NCBI RefSeq assembly: GCF_902506495.1
Contig: NZ_LR733264.1
Coordinates: forward strand, 496,001-560,000
Reading direction: 5' to 3'
Length of the DNA stretch: 64,000 nucleotides
Source of the DNA: Pseudomonas sp. 8O
Lineage (GTDB): Bacteria; Pseudomonadota; Gammaproteobacteria; Pseudomonadales; Pseudomonadaceae
How positions within the stretch are numbered: position 1 is the stretch's first letter; every line of letters begins with the position of its first letter. Below are positions 9,721 to 17,796 of the stretch, piece by piece. Below the pieces are notes generated by a model. That model worked only from the letters and a program-made list of their open reading frames with translations. It ran no database searches and had not been told where the DNA came from. Both the position numbers and the translations under genes were made by a program.

Positions 9721-10467
9721 GTGCCCAGCCATCAACTCGAATACGAAATCCTCGGCGCTTCGGCGCAATCGGTGGAGATCATCCTCGACCCTGGCGAGAC
9801 GGTAATTGCCGAGGCCGGTGCGATGAACTACATGACCGACGGCGTGCGCTTCGAAACACGCATGGGTGACGGTTCGTCCAGCGGTCTGCTGGGCAAGCTG
9901 TGGAGCGTCGGCAAGCGCATGCTCACCGGCGAGTCGCTTTTCATGACCCACTTCAGCAATGGCGGGAAAACCCAGGCGCGGGTCGCCTTCGCCGCGCCGT
10001 ATCCGGGCACTGTGGTGCCCATCGACCTGGCGAAGGTCGGCGGCCGGCTGATTTGCCAGAAGGACGCTTTCCTCTGTGCCGCACATGGCACCCGCATCGG
10101 TATCAGCTTCGCCAAGCGCCTGGGTGCCGGCTTCTTCGGTGGCGAGGGCTTCATCCTGCAGAAGCTCGAAGGCGATGGCCTGGCCTTCGTGCATGCCGGC
10201 GGTACGGTGATTCGCAAGGAGTTGAACAACGAAACGCTGCGTCTGGATACCGGCTGCCTGGTGGCCTTCAGTAGCGGTATCGACTACGACATCGCCCTGG
10301 CCGGCGGCCTCAAGAGCATGCTGTTCGGCGGCGAAGGCATCTTGCTGACCACCCTCAAGGGCACCGGCACGGTGTGGATCCAGAGTCTGCCGTTCTCGCG
10401 TCTGGCCGAACGTGTCTATGCCGCGACCGTTCAGGCGCGCGAAGAGGTACGCGCGGGTGGCAAGTAG
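9721..10467 (+). CDS. AIM24/TIGR00266 family protein
   Basis: A 248-residue protein of the AIM24 (DUF124) family, a double beta-helix fold named after a yeast mitochondrial protein; its bacterial role is not established. Typical glycine-rich repeats are visible: [36 protein letters not shown] and [19 protein letters not shown]. The start is GTG at 9721, with CGGAG seven bases upstream; another GTG at 9697 has a poorer site. The 3' end overlaps the next gene, pointing to a three-gene unit with the lipoprotein hydrolase and the small membrane protein. Confidence 0.85.
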   Translation: MPSHQLEYEILGASAQSVEIILDPGETVIAEAGAMNYMTDGVRFETRMGDGSSSGLLGKLWSVGKRMLTGESLFMTHFSNGGKTQARVAFAAPYPGTVVPIDLAKVGGRLICQKDAFLCAAHGTRIGISFAKRLGAGFFGGEGFILQKLEGDGLAFVHAGGTVIRKELNNETLRLDTGCLVAFSSGIDYDIALAGGLKSMLFGGEGILLTTLKGTGTVWIQSLPFSRLAERVYAATVQAREEVRAGGK

Positions 10468-11350
10468 CCTGCGAGCACTGGCCTTGCTGCTGGCCAGCCT
10501 GTGCTTGGCCGGTTGCAGCGGCCTGTTGTTCTACCCGGAACCTGGCCTGCCCATCACTCCGGCTCGCGCCGGCCTGGAATACCGCGATATCGAATTGCGC
10601 GCCGCCGATGGCACGCGCCTGCATGTCTGGTGGCTGCCGGCCAAGGCCGGAGTGAAGGTCAAGGGCACGGTGCTGCATCTGCATGGCAATGGCGGCAATC
10701 TGGCCTGGCACCTGGGCGGCGTTCACTGGCTGCCGGAACAGGGTTATCAGGTGCTGATGCTGGATTATCGCGGTTACGGTCTGTCCGAAGGCAAGCCGCG
10801 ACTGCCGGAGGTCTATCAGGATATCGATGCGGCCTTCGCCTGGCTCGAACAGGCGCCGCAGGTGCAGGGCTTGCCGCTGTTGGTGTTGGGGCAGAGCCTC
10901 GGTGGCGCGTTGGCCGTGCACTACCTGGCCGAGCATCCCGAGCGTCGCTCAGGCGTGCAGGCTATGGCGCTCGATGGTGTGCCAGCCAGTTATCGCGACG
11001 TGGCCCGCCATGCCCTGAGCACGTCCTGGCTGACCTGGCCGCTGCAGGTGCCGCTGTCCTGGTTGGTGCCGGATGGTGACAGCGCGATTCACAGCATCGA
11101 TCGACTCGAAGGCTTGCCGCTGCTGATCTATCACAGCATTGACGATACGATCGTGCCGCTTTCCAATGGCCAGCGTTTGTATCAAGCTGCGCGCCCGCCA
11201 CGCGTCTTTCAGGCGACCCGTGGCCTGCACGTGCAAACCTTTGCCGAGCCCGCCTGGCGCCAGTCGCTGCTGGCGTTCTTCAGCGCGCCGCAGGCTTTTG
11301 TCGAACGCCAGGGGCCGGCTACCGAATCCGCAACAGAGAGTCCGCAATGA
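10457..11350 (+). CDS. Alpha/beta hydrolase lipoprotein
   Basis: A 297-residue alpha/beta-hydrolase anchored as a lipoprotein: the signal peptide ends in lipobox LAGC with Ser-Gly after Cys. Fold landmarks are the oxyanion segment LHGNGGN, the nucleophile elbow GQSLGG (Ser147), an acidic residue in the IDDTIVP turn (Asp229/230) and a C-terminal GLH (His258). The family includes serine esterases and peptidases; the substrate is unknown. The start is GTG 10457, overlapping the AIM24 stop by 11 bases, with GAAGAGG nine bases upstream. An ATG at 10412 lies inside the previous gene and would put 15 charged residues before the signal. Its stop overlaps the next ATG. Confidence 0.87.
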   Translation: MASSLRALALLLASLCLAGCSGLLFYPEPGLPITPARAGLEYRDIELRAADGTRLHVWWLPAKAGVKVKGTVLHLHGNGGNLAWHLGGVHWLPEQGYQVLMLDYRGYGLSEGKPRLPEVYQDIDAAFAWLEQAPQVQGLPLLVLGQSLGGALAVHYLAEHPERRSGVQAMALDGVPASYRDVARHALSTSWLTWPLQVPLSWLVPDGDSAIHSIDRLEGLPLLIYHSIDDTIVPLSNGQRLYQAARPPRVFQATRGLHVQTFAEPAWRQSLLAFFSAPQAFVERQGPATESATESPQ

Positions 11351-11670
11351 CCGAACGTAATCCCATTCCCCTCATCTTCACGGGTGTCGCCAGCATCGTC
11401 GGCACCATCGGCGTGCTCTGGTACTACGGCTACGTGCATTTCGCCAAGCCGGAAGATGCGCTGCTGCTGTCCGATTTCACCATGCTCAAGACCGTACCGG
11501 GTGAGGATTACAAGGTCTCGCTGAAACCGGCCAACCAGGTGGCGCAGTGCATCGACGGCGTGCTGGTGTTGTTCGATCTGCAGCAGAAGGGGCTGACCGG
11601 TGTGCTGGTGGACAACAAGAAGCAGGCTGTGCGCTGCATGGGCCAGGAAACCCCGGGGCTGGAGCAGTAA
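11347..11670 (+). CDS. Small membrane-anchored protein of unknown function
   Basis: A 107-residue protein with one N-terminal transmembrane segment (IPLIFTGVASIVGTIGVLWYY) and a soluble region containing two cysteines (AQCIDG, VRCMGQ) that could form a disulfide if exported. I do not recognise the family. Its start overlaps the hydrolase stop in an ATGA arrangement, so translational coupling with the AIM24-hydrolase unit is likely. Confidence 0.78.
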   Translation: MTERNPIPLIFTGVASIVGTIGVLWYYGYVHFAKPEDALLLSDFTMLKTVPGEDYKVSLKPANQVAQCIDGVLVLFDLQQKGLTGVLVDNKKQAVRCMGQETPGLEQ

Positions 11671-12126
11671 GGTCCGGCGCTGAAAAGAAGGTTCTTCGCA
11701 TAGTTTGGGTAACGTCCGGGTTGACACCGGACTGGCAAGTTTGTGTGCGTATTGCTGACGGGCTTAGCACTATCCATTACCGAGTCCACTGAGCATTTGG
11801 GTTGCGCCCCTTACGGGCGCCACACCTTTCTTGCTTGCCCAAGAAAGGTGTGCCAAAGAAGGGCACCCCGACATCCGGGTTTCGCTACGCGAAACTTGAT
11901 TCGCTTTGCTCACCCTTCGGGCCAGCCTGCGGCTGTTACTTCGCTTCGCTGCGTTTCCTCATTCCGGCGCTGCTCCGGGGGCCGGCTTACAAGGGCCATC
12001 CCTGGCCCTTTAAGCGGGGCCGCCATCGGTATTTCGCCGCATCCATGCGGCTCGCTCCCCTACGCAACACCTCCACTCGGCCTCCTGAAGGGGACCGGGC
12101 CGCGAGCTCGCGAAATCTCCGGAAGA
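11671..12126. repeat. Intergenic repeat-like element without a convincing gene
   Basis: This 456-base gap has open frames but none with a gene-like start or recognisable product. It holds a perfect 12-base inverted repeat (11821-11832 with 11841-11852, core CACACCTTTCTT) and a second 8-base hairpin (11991-11998 with 12003-12010, AAGGGCCA / TGGCCCTT). The overall text (runs such as cgaaacttgattcgctttgctcaccc split by short palindromes, and agctcgcgaaatctccgg) resembles, from memory, an intergenic repeat family common in pseudomonads. It immediately abuts the shortened 3' end of mnmC. Copy number in this genome cannot be judged here. Confidence 0.6.
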
Positions 12127-12897
12127 TCAAAGTCGGTGGCGTTTGGCTTTTGCTCTTGAAAACCAGGGTTTGCCTTCGTTTTGCGGGTTGCCGATGAAGT
12201 GCCCTTTGAGCACTTCCCATTTCTTGCCCAGGCCGGGCACGCGGCGCATCTGGAAACCGGCCTCGTTCAGCGCCCGGCGCACCACGCCGGCGCTGCTGAA
12301 GGTGCCCAGGGTCGCGTTCGCTGCAGACAGCCGGGCCAGTTCGGCGAACAGTCCGGGCGTCCACATCTCAGGGTTTTTCGCCGGGTTGAAACCGTCGAGA
12401 AACCAGGCGTCGATGCGCGCATCCAACAGCGGTAATTGCTCCCTCGCGTCGCCGATCAACAGGGTCAGCATCACCCGACCACCGGCCAACAGAAGGCGCT
12501 GGAATCCGGGGTGAATGGCGCGGTATTGAGTCAGCAGTTCTGCGCTGAATGGCGCCAGCTCCGGCCATAGGGCCAGGGCGCGCTGCAGGTCGTCGTGACG
12601 CAACGGGTACTTCTCCACGCTGACGAAGTGCAGGCGGGCACCGGCAGGCGCCTGTTGCTCGAACAACTGCCAGGCGCAGAGAAAATTCAGCCCGGTGCCG
12701 AAACCGGTCTCTCCGATATTCAGGCATTCGCCATCGGTGAGAGCGGCGAAGCGCGCCGCCAGATCGTTGTTGGCGAGGAAGACATAGCGCGTCTCTTCCA
12801 GGCCGTTTTCCTGGGAGAAATAGACGTCGCCGTAGCTGCGCGACAGAGGCTGGCCGCGCTCGTCCCAGTCGAGCTGGGCGTGATGGGTGTCTGGCAT
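12127..12897 (-). CDS. mnmC: tRNA mnm5s2U34 methyltransferase domain only (MnmC N-terminal half / MnmD-like)
   Basis: SAM-dependent methyltransferase that makes the last methylation of mnm5s2U at the tRNA wobble position. The 256 residues match the N-terminal MnmC2 domain: LDWDERGQPLSRSYGDVYFS, the SAM loop IGETGFGTGLNFL (about 60-72) and the acidic WFLDGFNPAKNPEMW motif. Pseudomonas MnmC is normally bifunctional at about 650 residues, with a C-terminal FAD oxidase. Here the frame ends soon after GKPWFSR, in a basic tail RAKAKRHRL, where the repeat-like intergenic DNA begins. No oxidase domain is encoded downstream. It may be a truncated but functional methyltransferase or a decaying gene. 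Confidence 0.87.
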   Translation of the reverse strand: MPDTHHAQLDWDERGQPLSRSYGDVYFSQENGLEETRYVFLANNDLAARFAALTDGECLNIGETGFGTGLNFLCAWQLFEQQAPAGARLHFVSVEKYPLRHDDLQRALALWPELAPFSAELLTQYRAIHPGFQRLLLAGGRVMLTLLIGDAREQLPLLDARIDAWFLDGFNPAKNPEMWTPGLFAELARLSAANATLGTFSSAGVVRRALNEAGFQMRRVPGLGKKWEVLKGHFIGNPQNEGKPWFSRAKAKRHRL

Positions 12898-13032
12898 GGG
12901 AGAGGTCCGCTGGATCGTGATGCGATTCTACCGTGCTCGGGTACCTCGGCGCTGGGACAAGGCGCCGCGGCTGCAGGCAAAAGCGGGCTTCATCCGTTAC
13001 TCTGTGAGGATCGTTTCCAGGGAGGTTGCCGC

Positions 13033-14520
13033 ATGTTCGAATCCGCCGAAATCGGCCGCAGCATTGATAAAGCCGTGTTCGAGGCCGAAGAGCCGGCGCT
13101 GCGCGAAGCGCTGTTGGAGGCACAGTATGAGTTGAAGCAGCAGGCGCGTTTTCCGGTGATCGTACTGATCAACGGCGTCGAAGGTGCCGGCAAGGGCGAG
13201 ACGGTGAAACTGCTCAACGAGTGGATGGACCCGCGGCTGATCCAGGTCAGCACCTTCGATATACAGACCGACGAAGAGCTGGCGCGGCCGCCGGCCTGGC
13301 GCTACTGGCGGCAGCTCCCGCCCAAGGGGCGCATGGGCGTGTTCTTCGGCAATTGGTACAGCCAGATGTTGCAGGGGCGGGTGCACGGCAAGTTCAAGGA
13401 CGCGGTGCTGGACCAGGCCATCGACGGTGCCGAGCGCCTTGAGCGCATGCTCTGCGACGAGGGTGCGCTGATCTTCAAGTTCTGGTTTCACCTGTCCAAG
13501 AAGCACATGAAGGCGCGCCTCGAAGCGCTCAAGGAAGACCCGCTGCACAGCTGGCGCATCAGCCCGCTGGACTGGCAGCAATCGAAGACCTACGACAAGT
13601 TCGTGCGCTACGGCGAGCGTGTGCTGCGCCGCACCAGCCGCGACTATGCGCCCTGGTATGTGGTCGAGGGCGTCGATCACTATTACCGCAGCCTCACCGT
13701 CGGGCGCATTCTGCTCGAAGGCTTGCAGGCGGCGTTGGCCAATCCGCAGCGCACCCAGCTGCAACCGCATGCCGCGCCGCTGGTTTCCAGTCTGGACAAT
13801 CGCGGTTTGCTGGCCAGCCTGGACATGACCCAGGCACTGAGCAAGGACGAGTACAAGGAGCAACTGGCCACCGAGCAGGCGCGTCTGTCTGGCCTGATGC
13901 GCGACAAGCGCATGCGCAAGCACGCTCTGATCGCGGCATTCGAGGGCAACGATGCCGCTGGCAAGGGTGGCGCCATCCGCCGTGTGACCGGTGCGCTCGA
14001 CCCGCGCCAATACCGCATCGTGCCGGTGGCGGCGCCGACCGAGGAAGAACGTGCCCAGCCCTATCTGTGGCGTTTCTGGCGGCACATCCCGGCGCGCGGC
14101 AAGTTCACCATCTTCGACCGCAGCTGGTATGGCCGCGTGCTGGTGGAGCGGGTCGAGGGCTTCTGCAGCCAGGCCGACTGGCTGCGCGCCTACGGCGAGA
14201 TCAACGACTTCGAGGAGCAACTGGCCAATGCCGGCGTGATCCTGGTGAAGTTCTGGCTGGCCATCGACCAGCAAACACAACTCGAGCGCTTCAAGGAGCG
14301 CGAGCAGATCCCTTTCAAACGCTTCAAGATCACCGAAGAGGATTGGCGCAACCGCGACAAGTGGGATGAGTACGGCGATGCGGTGGGTGACATGGTCGAC
14401 CGCACCAGCACCGAGATCGCGCCCTGGACCTTGATCGAGGCTAACGACAAGCGCTTCGCCCGAGTCAAGGTGCTGCGCACCATCAACGAGGCCATCGAGG
14501 CGGCGTTCGCCAGGGATTGA
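13033..14520 (+). CDS. pap: Polyphosphate:AMP phosphotransferase (class II PPK2, double domain)
   Basis: Transfers phosphate from polyphosphate to AMP, making ADP. The 495 residues form two fused PPK2 domains. The first has a Walker-A-like GVEGAGKGE at 48-56 and the second GNDAAGKGG at 305-313; the C-terminal copy carries the fuller catalytic set, including FDRSWYGRVLVERVEGF. The start is ATG 13033 with GGAGG seven bases upstream. The open frame extends far upstream to 12595, but that part only overlaps mnmC on the opposite strand. It is divergent from mnmC with about 135 bases between. The protein is cytosolic. Confidence 0.95.
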   Translation: MFESAEIGRSIDKAVFEAEEPALREALLEAQYELKQQARFPVIVLINGVEGAGKGETVKLLNEWMDPRLIQVSTFDIQTDEELARPPAWRYWRQLPPKGRMGVFFGNWYSQMLQGRVHGKFKDAVLDQAIDGAERLERMLCDEGALIFKFWFHLSKKHMKARLEALKEDPLHSWRISPLDWQQSKTYDKFVRYGERVLRRTSRDYAPWYVVEGVDHYYRSLTVGRILLEGLQAALANPQRTQLQPHAAPLVSSLDNRGLLASLDMTQALSKDEYKEQLATEQARLSGLMRDKRMRKHALIAAFEGNDAAGKGGAIRRVTGALDPRQYRIVPVAAPTEEERAQPYLWRFWRHIPARGKFTIFDRSWYGRVLVERVEGFCSQADWLRAYGEINDFEEQLANAGVILVKFWLAIDQQTQLERFKEREQIPFKRFKITEEDWRNRDKWDEYGDAVGDMVDRTSTEIAPWTLIEANDKRFARVKVLRTINEAIEAAFARD

Positions 14521-14526
14521 AGCGGT

Positions 14527-14592
14527 AATCGCGGCTAAAGCCGCTCCTACGGTATTCACTGCACTGTGGGAGCGGCTTCAGCCGCGATTTTT
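14527..14592. repeat. REP-type inverted repeat pair downstream of pap
   Basis: Two arms of about 22 bases (starting AATCGCGGCTAAAGCCGC and ending GCGGCTTCAGCCGCGATT) form an imperfect inverted repeat, ending in a short T-rich tract. This is a Pseudomonas REP/BIME-like element and may also terminate pap transcription. A short second palindrome, CCCGGATTACATCCGGG, follows at about 14609-14625. Confidence 0.8.
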
Positions 14593-14733
14593 GTGTCGAT
14601 CCCAAAGCCCCGGATTACATCCGGGCTACGTCCCTGCATCGCCTCGTATACGCCAGATCAATGATGGTCGCGCCCTGGGATCGGCTGGATTTATCTTCAC
14701 GCCATTCGCCATCCAATAACAACGAGGTGCGTC

Positions 14734-15921
14734 ATGCGTGAAGTGGTGATCGTCGACAGCGTCCGGACCGGCCTGGCCAAGTCCTTCCGCGGCAAGTTCA
14801 ACATGACCCGGCCGGACGACATGGCCGCCCATTGCGTCGATGCGCTGCTGGTGCGCAACGGCATCGACCCGAAACTGGTCGATGACTGCATCGTCGGCGC
14901 CGGTTCCAACGAGGGGGCGCAGGGCATGAACATCGGCCGCAACGTCGCCGTGCTCTCGCGCCTGGGTAATCCGGTGGCGGGCATGACCCTCAATCGCTTC
15001 TGCTCCTCGGGCCTGCAGGCTATCGCCATCGCCGCCAACCAGGTGGCGTCCGGCTGCAGCGATATCATCGTCGCCGGCGGCGTCGAGTCCATCACCATGA
15101 CCCTGAAAAGCATGAACATGGACAATCTGTTCAACCCGCTGCTGCAACAGGACAACCCCGGCATCTACTACCCCATGGGCAAGACTGCCGAGATCGTCGC
15201 CAATCGCTACGGCATCACCCGCGAAGCCCAGGACGCCTACGCCCTGCAGAGCCAGCAGCGCACCGCACGGGCTCAGGCCGAAGGTCTGTTCGCTGACGAA
15301 ATCGTGCCGATGACGGTGAAGTATCTGGTCGAAGACAAGACCACTGGCGAGAAGAAGATCGTCGACGGCGTGGTCGAGGCGGACGACTGCAACCGCCCGG
15401 ATACCACCCTGCAATCCCTGGCCAAGCTGCAACCGGCGTTCGACCCGGCTGGCAGCGTCACCGCCGGCAATGCTTCGCAATTGTCCGATGGCGCCTCGAT
15501 GACCCTGGTGATGAGCCTGGAAAAGGCGCTGGAACTGGGCCTGACGCCCAAGGCCTACTTCCGCGGCTTCACCGTTGCCGGTTGCGAGCCGGACGAGATG
15601 GGCATCGGCCCGGTGTTCTCGGTGCCCAAGCTGCTCAAGAGCAAGGGCCTGAGCGTGGCCGACATCGACCTGTGGGAGCTCAACGAAGCCTTCGCCTCGC
15701 AGTGCCTGTACTGCCGCGACACGCTCGAGATCGACAACGAGAAATACAACGTCAATGGCGGCTCCATTTCCATCGGCCATCCATTCGGCATGACCGGCTC
15801 GCGCCAGGTCGGGCATCTGGTACGCGAGCTGCAACGCCGCGAATTGCGTTACGGCATCGTCACCATGTGCGTGGGCGGTGGCATGGGTGCCACCGGGCTG
15901 TTCGAGGCGTATCACGGCTAA
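14734..15921 (+). CDS. Acetyl-CoA C-acyltransferase (thiolase)
   Basis: Thiolase that condenses or cleaves acyl-CoA thioesters, in beta-oxidation or related pathways. The 395 residues carry the complete catalytic set: nucleophile Cys90 in NRFCSSGLQ, His349 in GHPFGMTG and Cys379 in CVGGGMGA. GHPFG replaces the commoner GHP(I/L)G. No partner FadB-type gene is adjacent, so its pathway is not defined here. A ribosome-binding AACGAGGTG precedes ATG 14734. The last 24 codons are duplicated immediately downstream (see the tandem repeat). Confidence 0.94.
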   Translation: MREVVIVDSVRTGLAKSFRGKFNMTRPDDMAAHCVDALLVRNGIDPKLVDDCIVGAGSNEGAQGMNIGRNVAVLSRLGNPVAGMTLNRFCSSGLQAIAIAANQVASGCSDIIVAGGVESITMTLKSMNMDNLFNPLLQQDNPGIYYPMGKTAEIVANRYGITREAQDAYALQSQQRTARAQAEGLFADEIVPMTVKYLVEDKTTGEKKIVDGVVEADDCNRPDTTLQSLAKLQPAFDPAGSVTAGNASQLSDGASMTLVMSLEKALELGLTPKAYFRGFTVAGCEPDEMGIGPVFSVPKLLKSKGLSVADIDLWELNEAFASQCLYCRDTLEIDNEKYNVNGGSISIGHPFGMTGSRQVGHLVRELQRRELRYGIVTMCVGGGMGATGLFEAYHG

Positions 15922-16132
15922 ACGTAGGGTGCGCCGTGCGCACCGGGTGGTTTTCCGTTGGTTGGCGGTGCGCACGGCGCACCCTACGGGTCTACGGCAT
16001 CGTCACAATGTGCGTGGGCGGTGGCATGGGCGCCACCGGGCTGTTCGAGGCGTATCGCGGCTAAACGTAGGGTGCGCTGTGCGCACCGGGTGGTTTTCCG
16101 GTTGTTGGCGGTGCGCGCGGCGCACCCTACGG
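15850..16132 (+). repeat. 143-bp tandem duplication of the thiolase 3' end
   Basis: Copy 1 (15850-15992) covers the last 24 codons of the thiolase, its stop and the following inverted repeat. Copy 2 (15993-16132) repeats the same text with a few substitutions, including a second frozen C-terminus ending EAYRG and a TAA exactly 143 bases after the first. Each copy includes a 22-base inverted repeat beginning cgtagggtgcgc (perfect in copy 1, 15922-15943 with 15967-15988; imperfect in copy 2). The second copy has no start codon in context and is not a gene. Confidence 0.95.
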
Positions 16133-16188
16133 TTTGAACGATGCGCTGTTTATACTCGCGCTCTGCCCTGTTGACGGAGCGCCTGCCG

Positions 16189-16809
16189 ATGCCATTTGCC
16201 GAAAACCTGATCGCCTTCACTCTGGCGGCCACGCTGCTGACCCTGACGCCAGGGATCGACACTGCGCTGGTGCTACGCACTGCCGCAGTCGAGGGCCGGC
16301 AGCAGGCGTTTCGCGCAGCGCTGGGCATCAATGCCGGCTGCTTGCTTTGGGGCGCGGCGGTGGCCTTCGGACTCGGTGCGCTGCTGGCGGTTTCCGAGTT
16401 CGGCTACAACCTGCTCAAGTATTGCGGTGCGGCTTATCTGGCCTGGCTCGGGCTGAACATGCTGCTGCGCCCGCGTACCTCGCTGGCACCCGCACAATCG
16501 AGCGGCACTCCCGATGCCAACTGGTTCCTGCGCGGTCTGCTGGGCAACGTGCTCAATCCCAAGGTGGGGATTTTCTACGTCTCCTTCCTGCCGCAGTTCA
16601 TTCCGCAGGGGCAGCCGCTGATCACCTGGACATTCGCCTTGGTGGGTATCCATGTCGCGCTCAGCCTGGTCTGGGCGCTGCTGCTGATCGGTGCCACCCA
16701 GCCACTCGGCCACTGGCTGCGGCGCGAGGCGGTGATCAAGTGGATGGATCGCAGCACCGGGCTGATCTTTGTCCTGTTCGCTGCGCGTCTGGCCTTGAGT
16801 CGGCGCTGA
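16189..16809 (+). CDS. LysE/RhtB family amino-acid or metabolite exporter
   Basis: A 206-residue inner-membrane protein with about six transmembrane helices. It shows the LysE family signature near the N-terminus (LLTLTPGIDTALVLRTAAVEG) and the LLGNVLNPKVGIFYVSFLPQFIP loop. Such proteins export amino acids or small metabolites by proton antiport. The start is ATG 16189 with GGAG nine bases upstream; an ATG 16 codons earlier would add a charged, unlikely N-terminus. The gene directly follows the duplicated thiolase tail. Two LysR genes follow, one of which might regulate it. Confidence 0.9.
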   Translation: MPFAENLIAFTLAATLLTLTPGIDTALVLRTAAVEGRQQAFRAALGINAGCLLWGAAVAFGLGALLAVSEFGYNLLKYCGAAYLAWLGLNMLLRPRTSLAPAQSSGTPDANWFLRGLLGNVLNPKVGIFYVSFLPQFIPQGQPLITWTFALVGIHVALSLVWALLLIGATQPLGHWLRREAVIKWMDRSTGLIFVLFAARLALSRR

Positions 16810-16872
16810 TTCTGGACGCGGCCTCTTCATGAGGTACGCTGCGTCGATGCAACAGAAAACCAGGCGGTGACG

Positions 16873-17796
16873 ATGGATCGGTTTCAGGAAATGAGGGTGC
16901 TGCTGGCAGTGACCGAGGCCGAGAGCTTCGCCGGTGGCGCCAAGCTGCTGGGCATTTCGCCGCCCAGCGTGACCCGCGCCGTCGCGGCGCTGGAGGCACG
17001 TCTCGGCACGCTGTTGCTGGCCCGCAGCACGCGCAGCCTGCGTCTGACCGAAGCCGGCCAGCGTTATGTCGAGGACTGCCGACGTATCCTGCTGGAGCTG
17101 GAAGAGGCCGAGGAGCTGGCCGCCGGAGGCAGTGTACGACCACGCGGGCGGCTCACCGTGACGGCGCCGGTAATGTTCGGCGAGTTGTTTCTGATTCCGC
17201 GCATCGCCCAGTACCTCGACACCCACCCGGACGTGGAGGTCAACGCGCTGCTGGTCGATCGTGTGGTGAACATGATGGAGGAGGGCATCGACGTTGCCGT
17301 GCGCATCGGCTCGTTGCCCGAGGGCGATCATCCGGCGTTGCAGGTCGGGCAGATCCGCTCGGTGGTGTGCGCCTCGCCAGCCTTTCTCGACCGCGTCGGG
17401 CGCCCGCGTCACCCGGATGAGTTGCGCGACGCTCCCATCGTCATGTCCAGTGCCAGCACCCTGCTGTCGCACTGGCAGTTCGTCGGCGCGGACGGCCCGT
17501 TCGGCTTCATGCCGCAGGCACGCTTCACTGTCAGCTCCAACCAGGCGGCAATCAGCGTGGCGCGCCTGGGCTGGGGCTATACCCGCGTGCTGTCCTACCA
17601 GGTGGCCGCCGCAGTGGCGCGCGGCGAGATCGAGCTGGTGCTCGAGGCGTTCGAACCGCCGGCTTTGCCGGTGCACATCATTCACCAGGGCGGTCGCCAG
17701 GTCTCGGCCAAGGTGCGCACGTTCGTCGACCACTGCGCTGCCAGTTTTCGTGCCGACCCGGCGTTGCATGCGGCCGGCGCAGCGCCTGTTTCATGA
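16873..17796 (+). CDS. LysR family transcriptional regulator (first of an overlapping pair)
   Basis: A 307-residue LysR regulator. The winged helix at residues 1-65 (AVTEAESFAGGAKLLGISPP, then LEARLGTLLLARSTRSLRLTEAG) is followed by a substrate-binding domain of the CrgA-like group (RGRLTVTAPVMFGELFLIP; IDVAVRIGSLP). The start is ATG 16873 with AGGCGG five bases upstream; GTG 16867 is an alternative. Its stop overlaps the start of a second LysR gene in ATGA fashion. Targets are unknown; the neighbouring LysE exporter or the GST and oxidoreductase downstream are candidates. Confidence 0.92.
   Translation: MDRFQEMRVLLAVTEAESFAGGAKLLGISPPSVTRAVAALEARLGTLLLARSTRSLRLTEAGQRYVEDCRRILLELEEAEELAAGGSVRPRGRLTVTAPVMFGELFLIPRIAQYLDTHPDVEVNALLVDRVVNMMEEGIDVAVRIGSLPEGDHPALQVGQIRSVVCASPAFLDRVGRPRHPDELRDAPIVMSSASTLLSHWQFVGADGPFGFMPQARFTVSSNQAAISVARLGWGYTRVLSYQVAAAVARGEIELVLEAFEPPALPVHIIHQGGRQVSAKVRTFVDHCAASFRADPALHAAGAAPVS

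Noticed and set aside
11802..12197. Overlapping plus-strand ORFs in the mnmC-side intergenic repeat
   Set aside because: They read through the hairpins and overlap mnmC; typical of spurious frames in GC-rich repeats.
15993..16064. Second copy of the thiolase tail as a possible small gene
   Set aside because: It is a duplicated 3' fragment without a start codon or ribosome-binding site.
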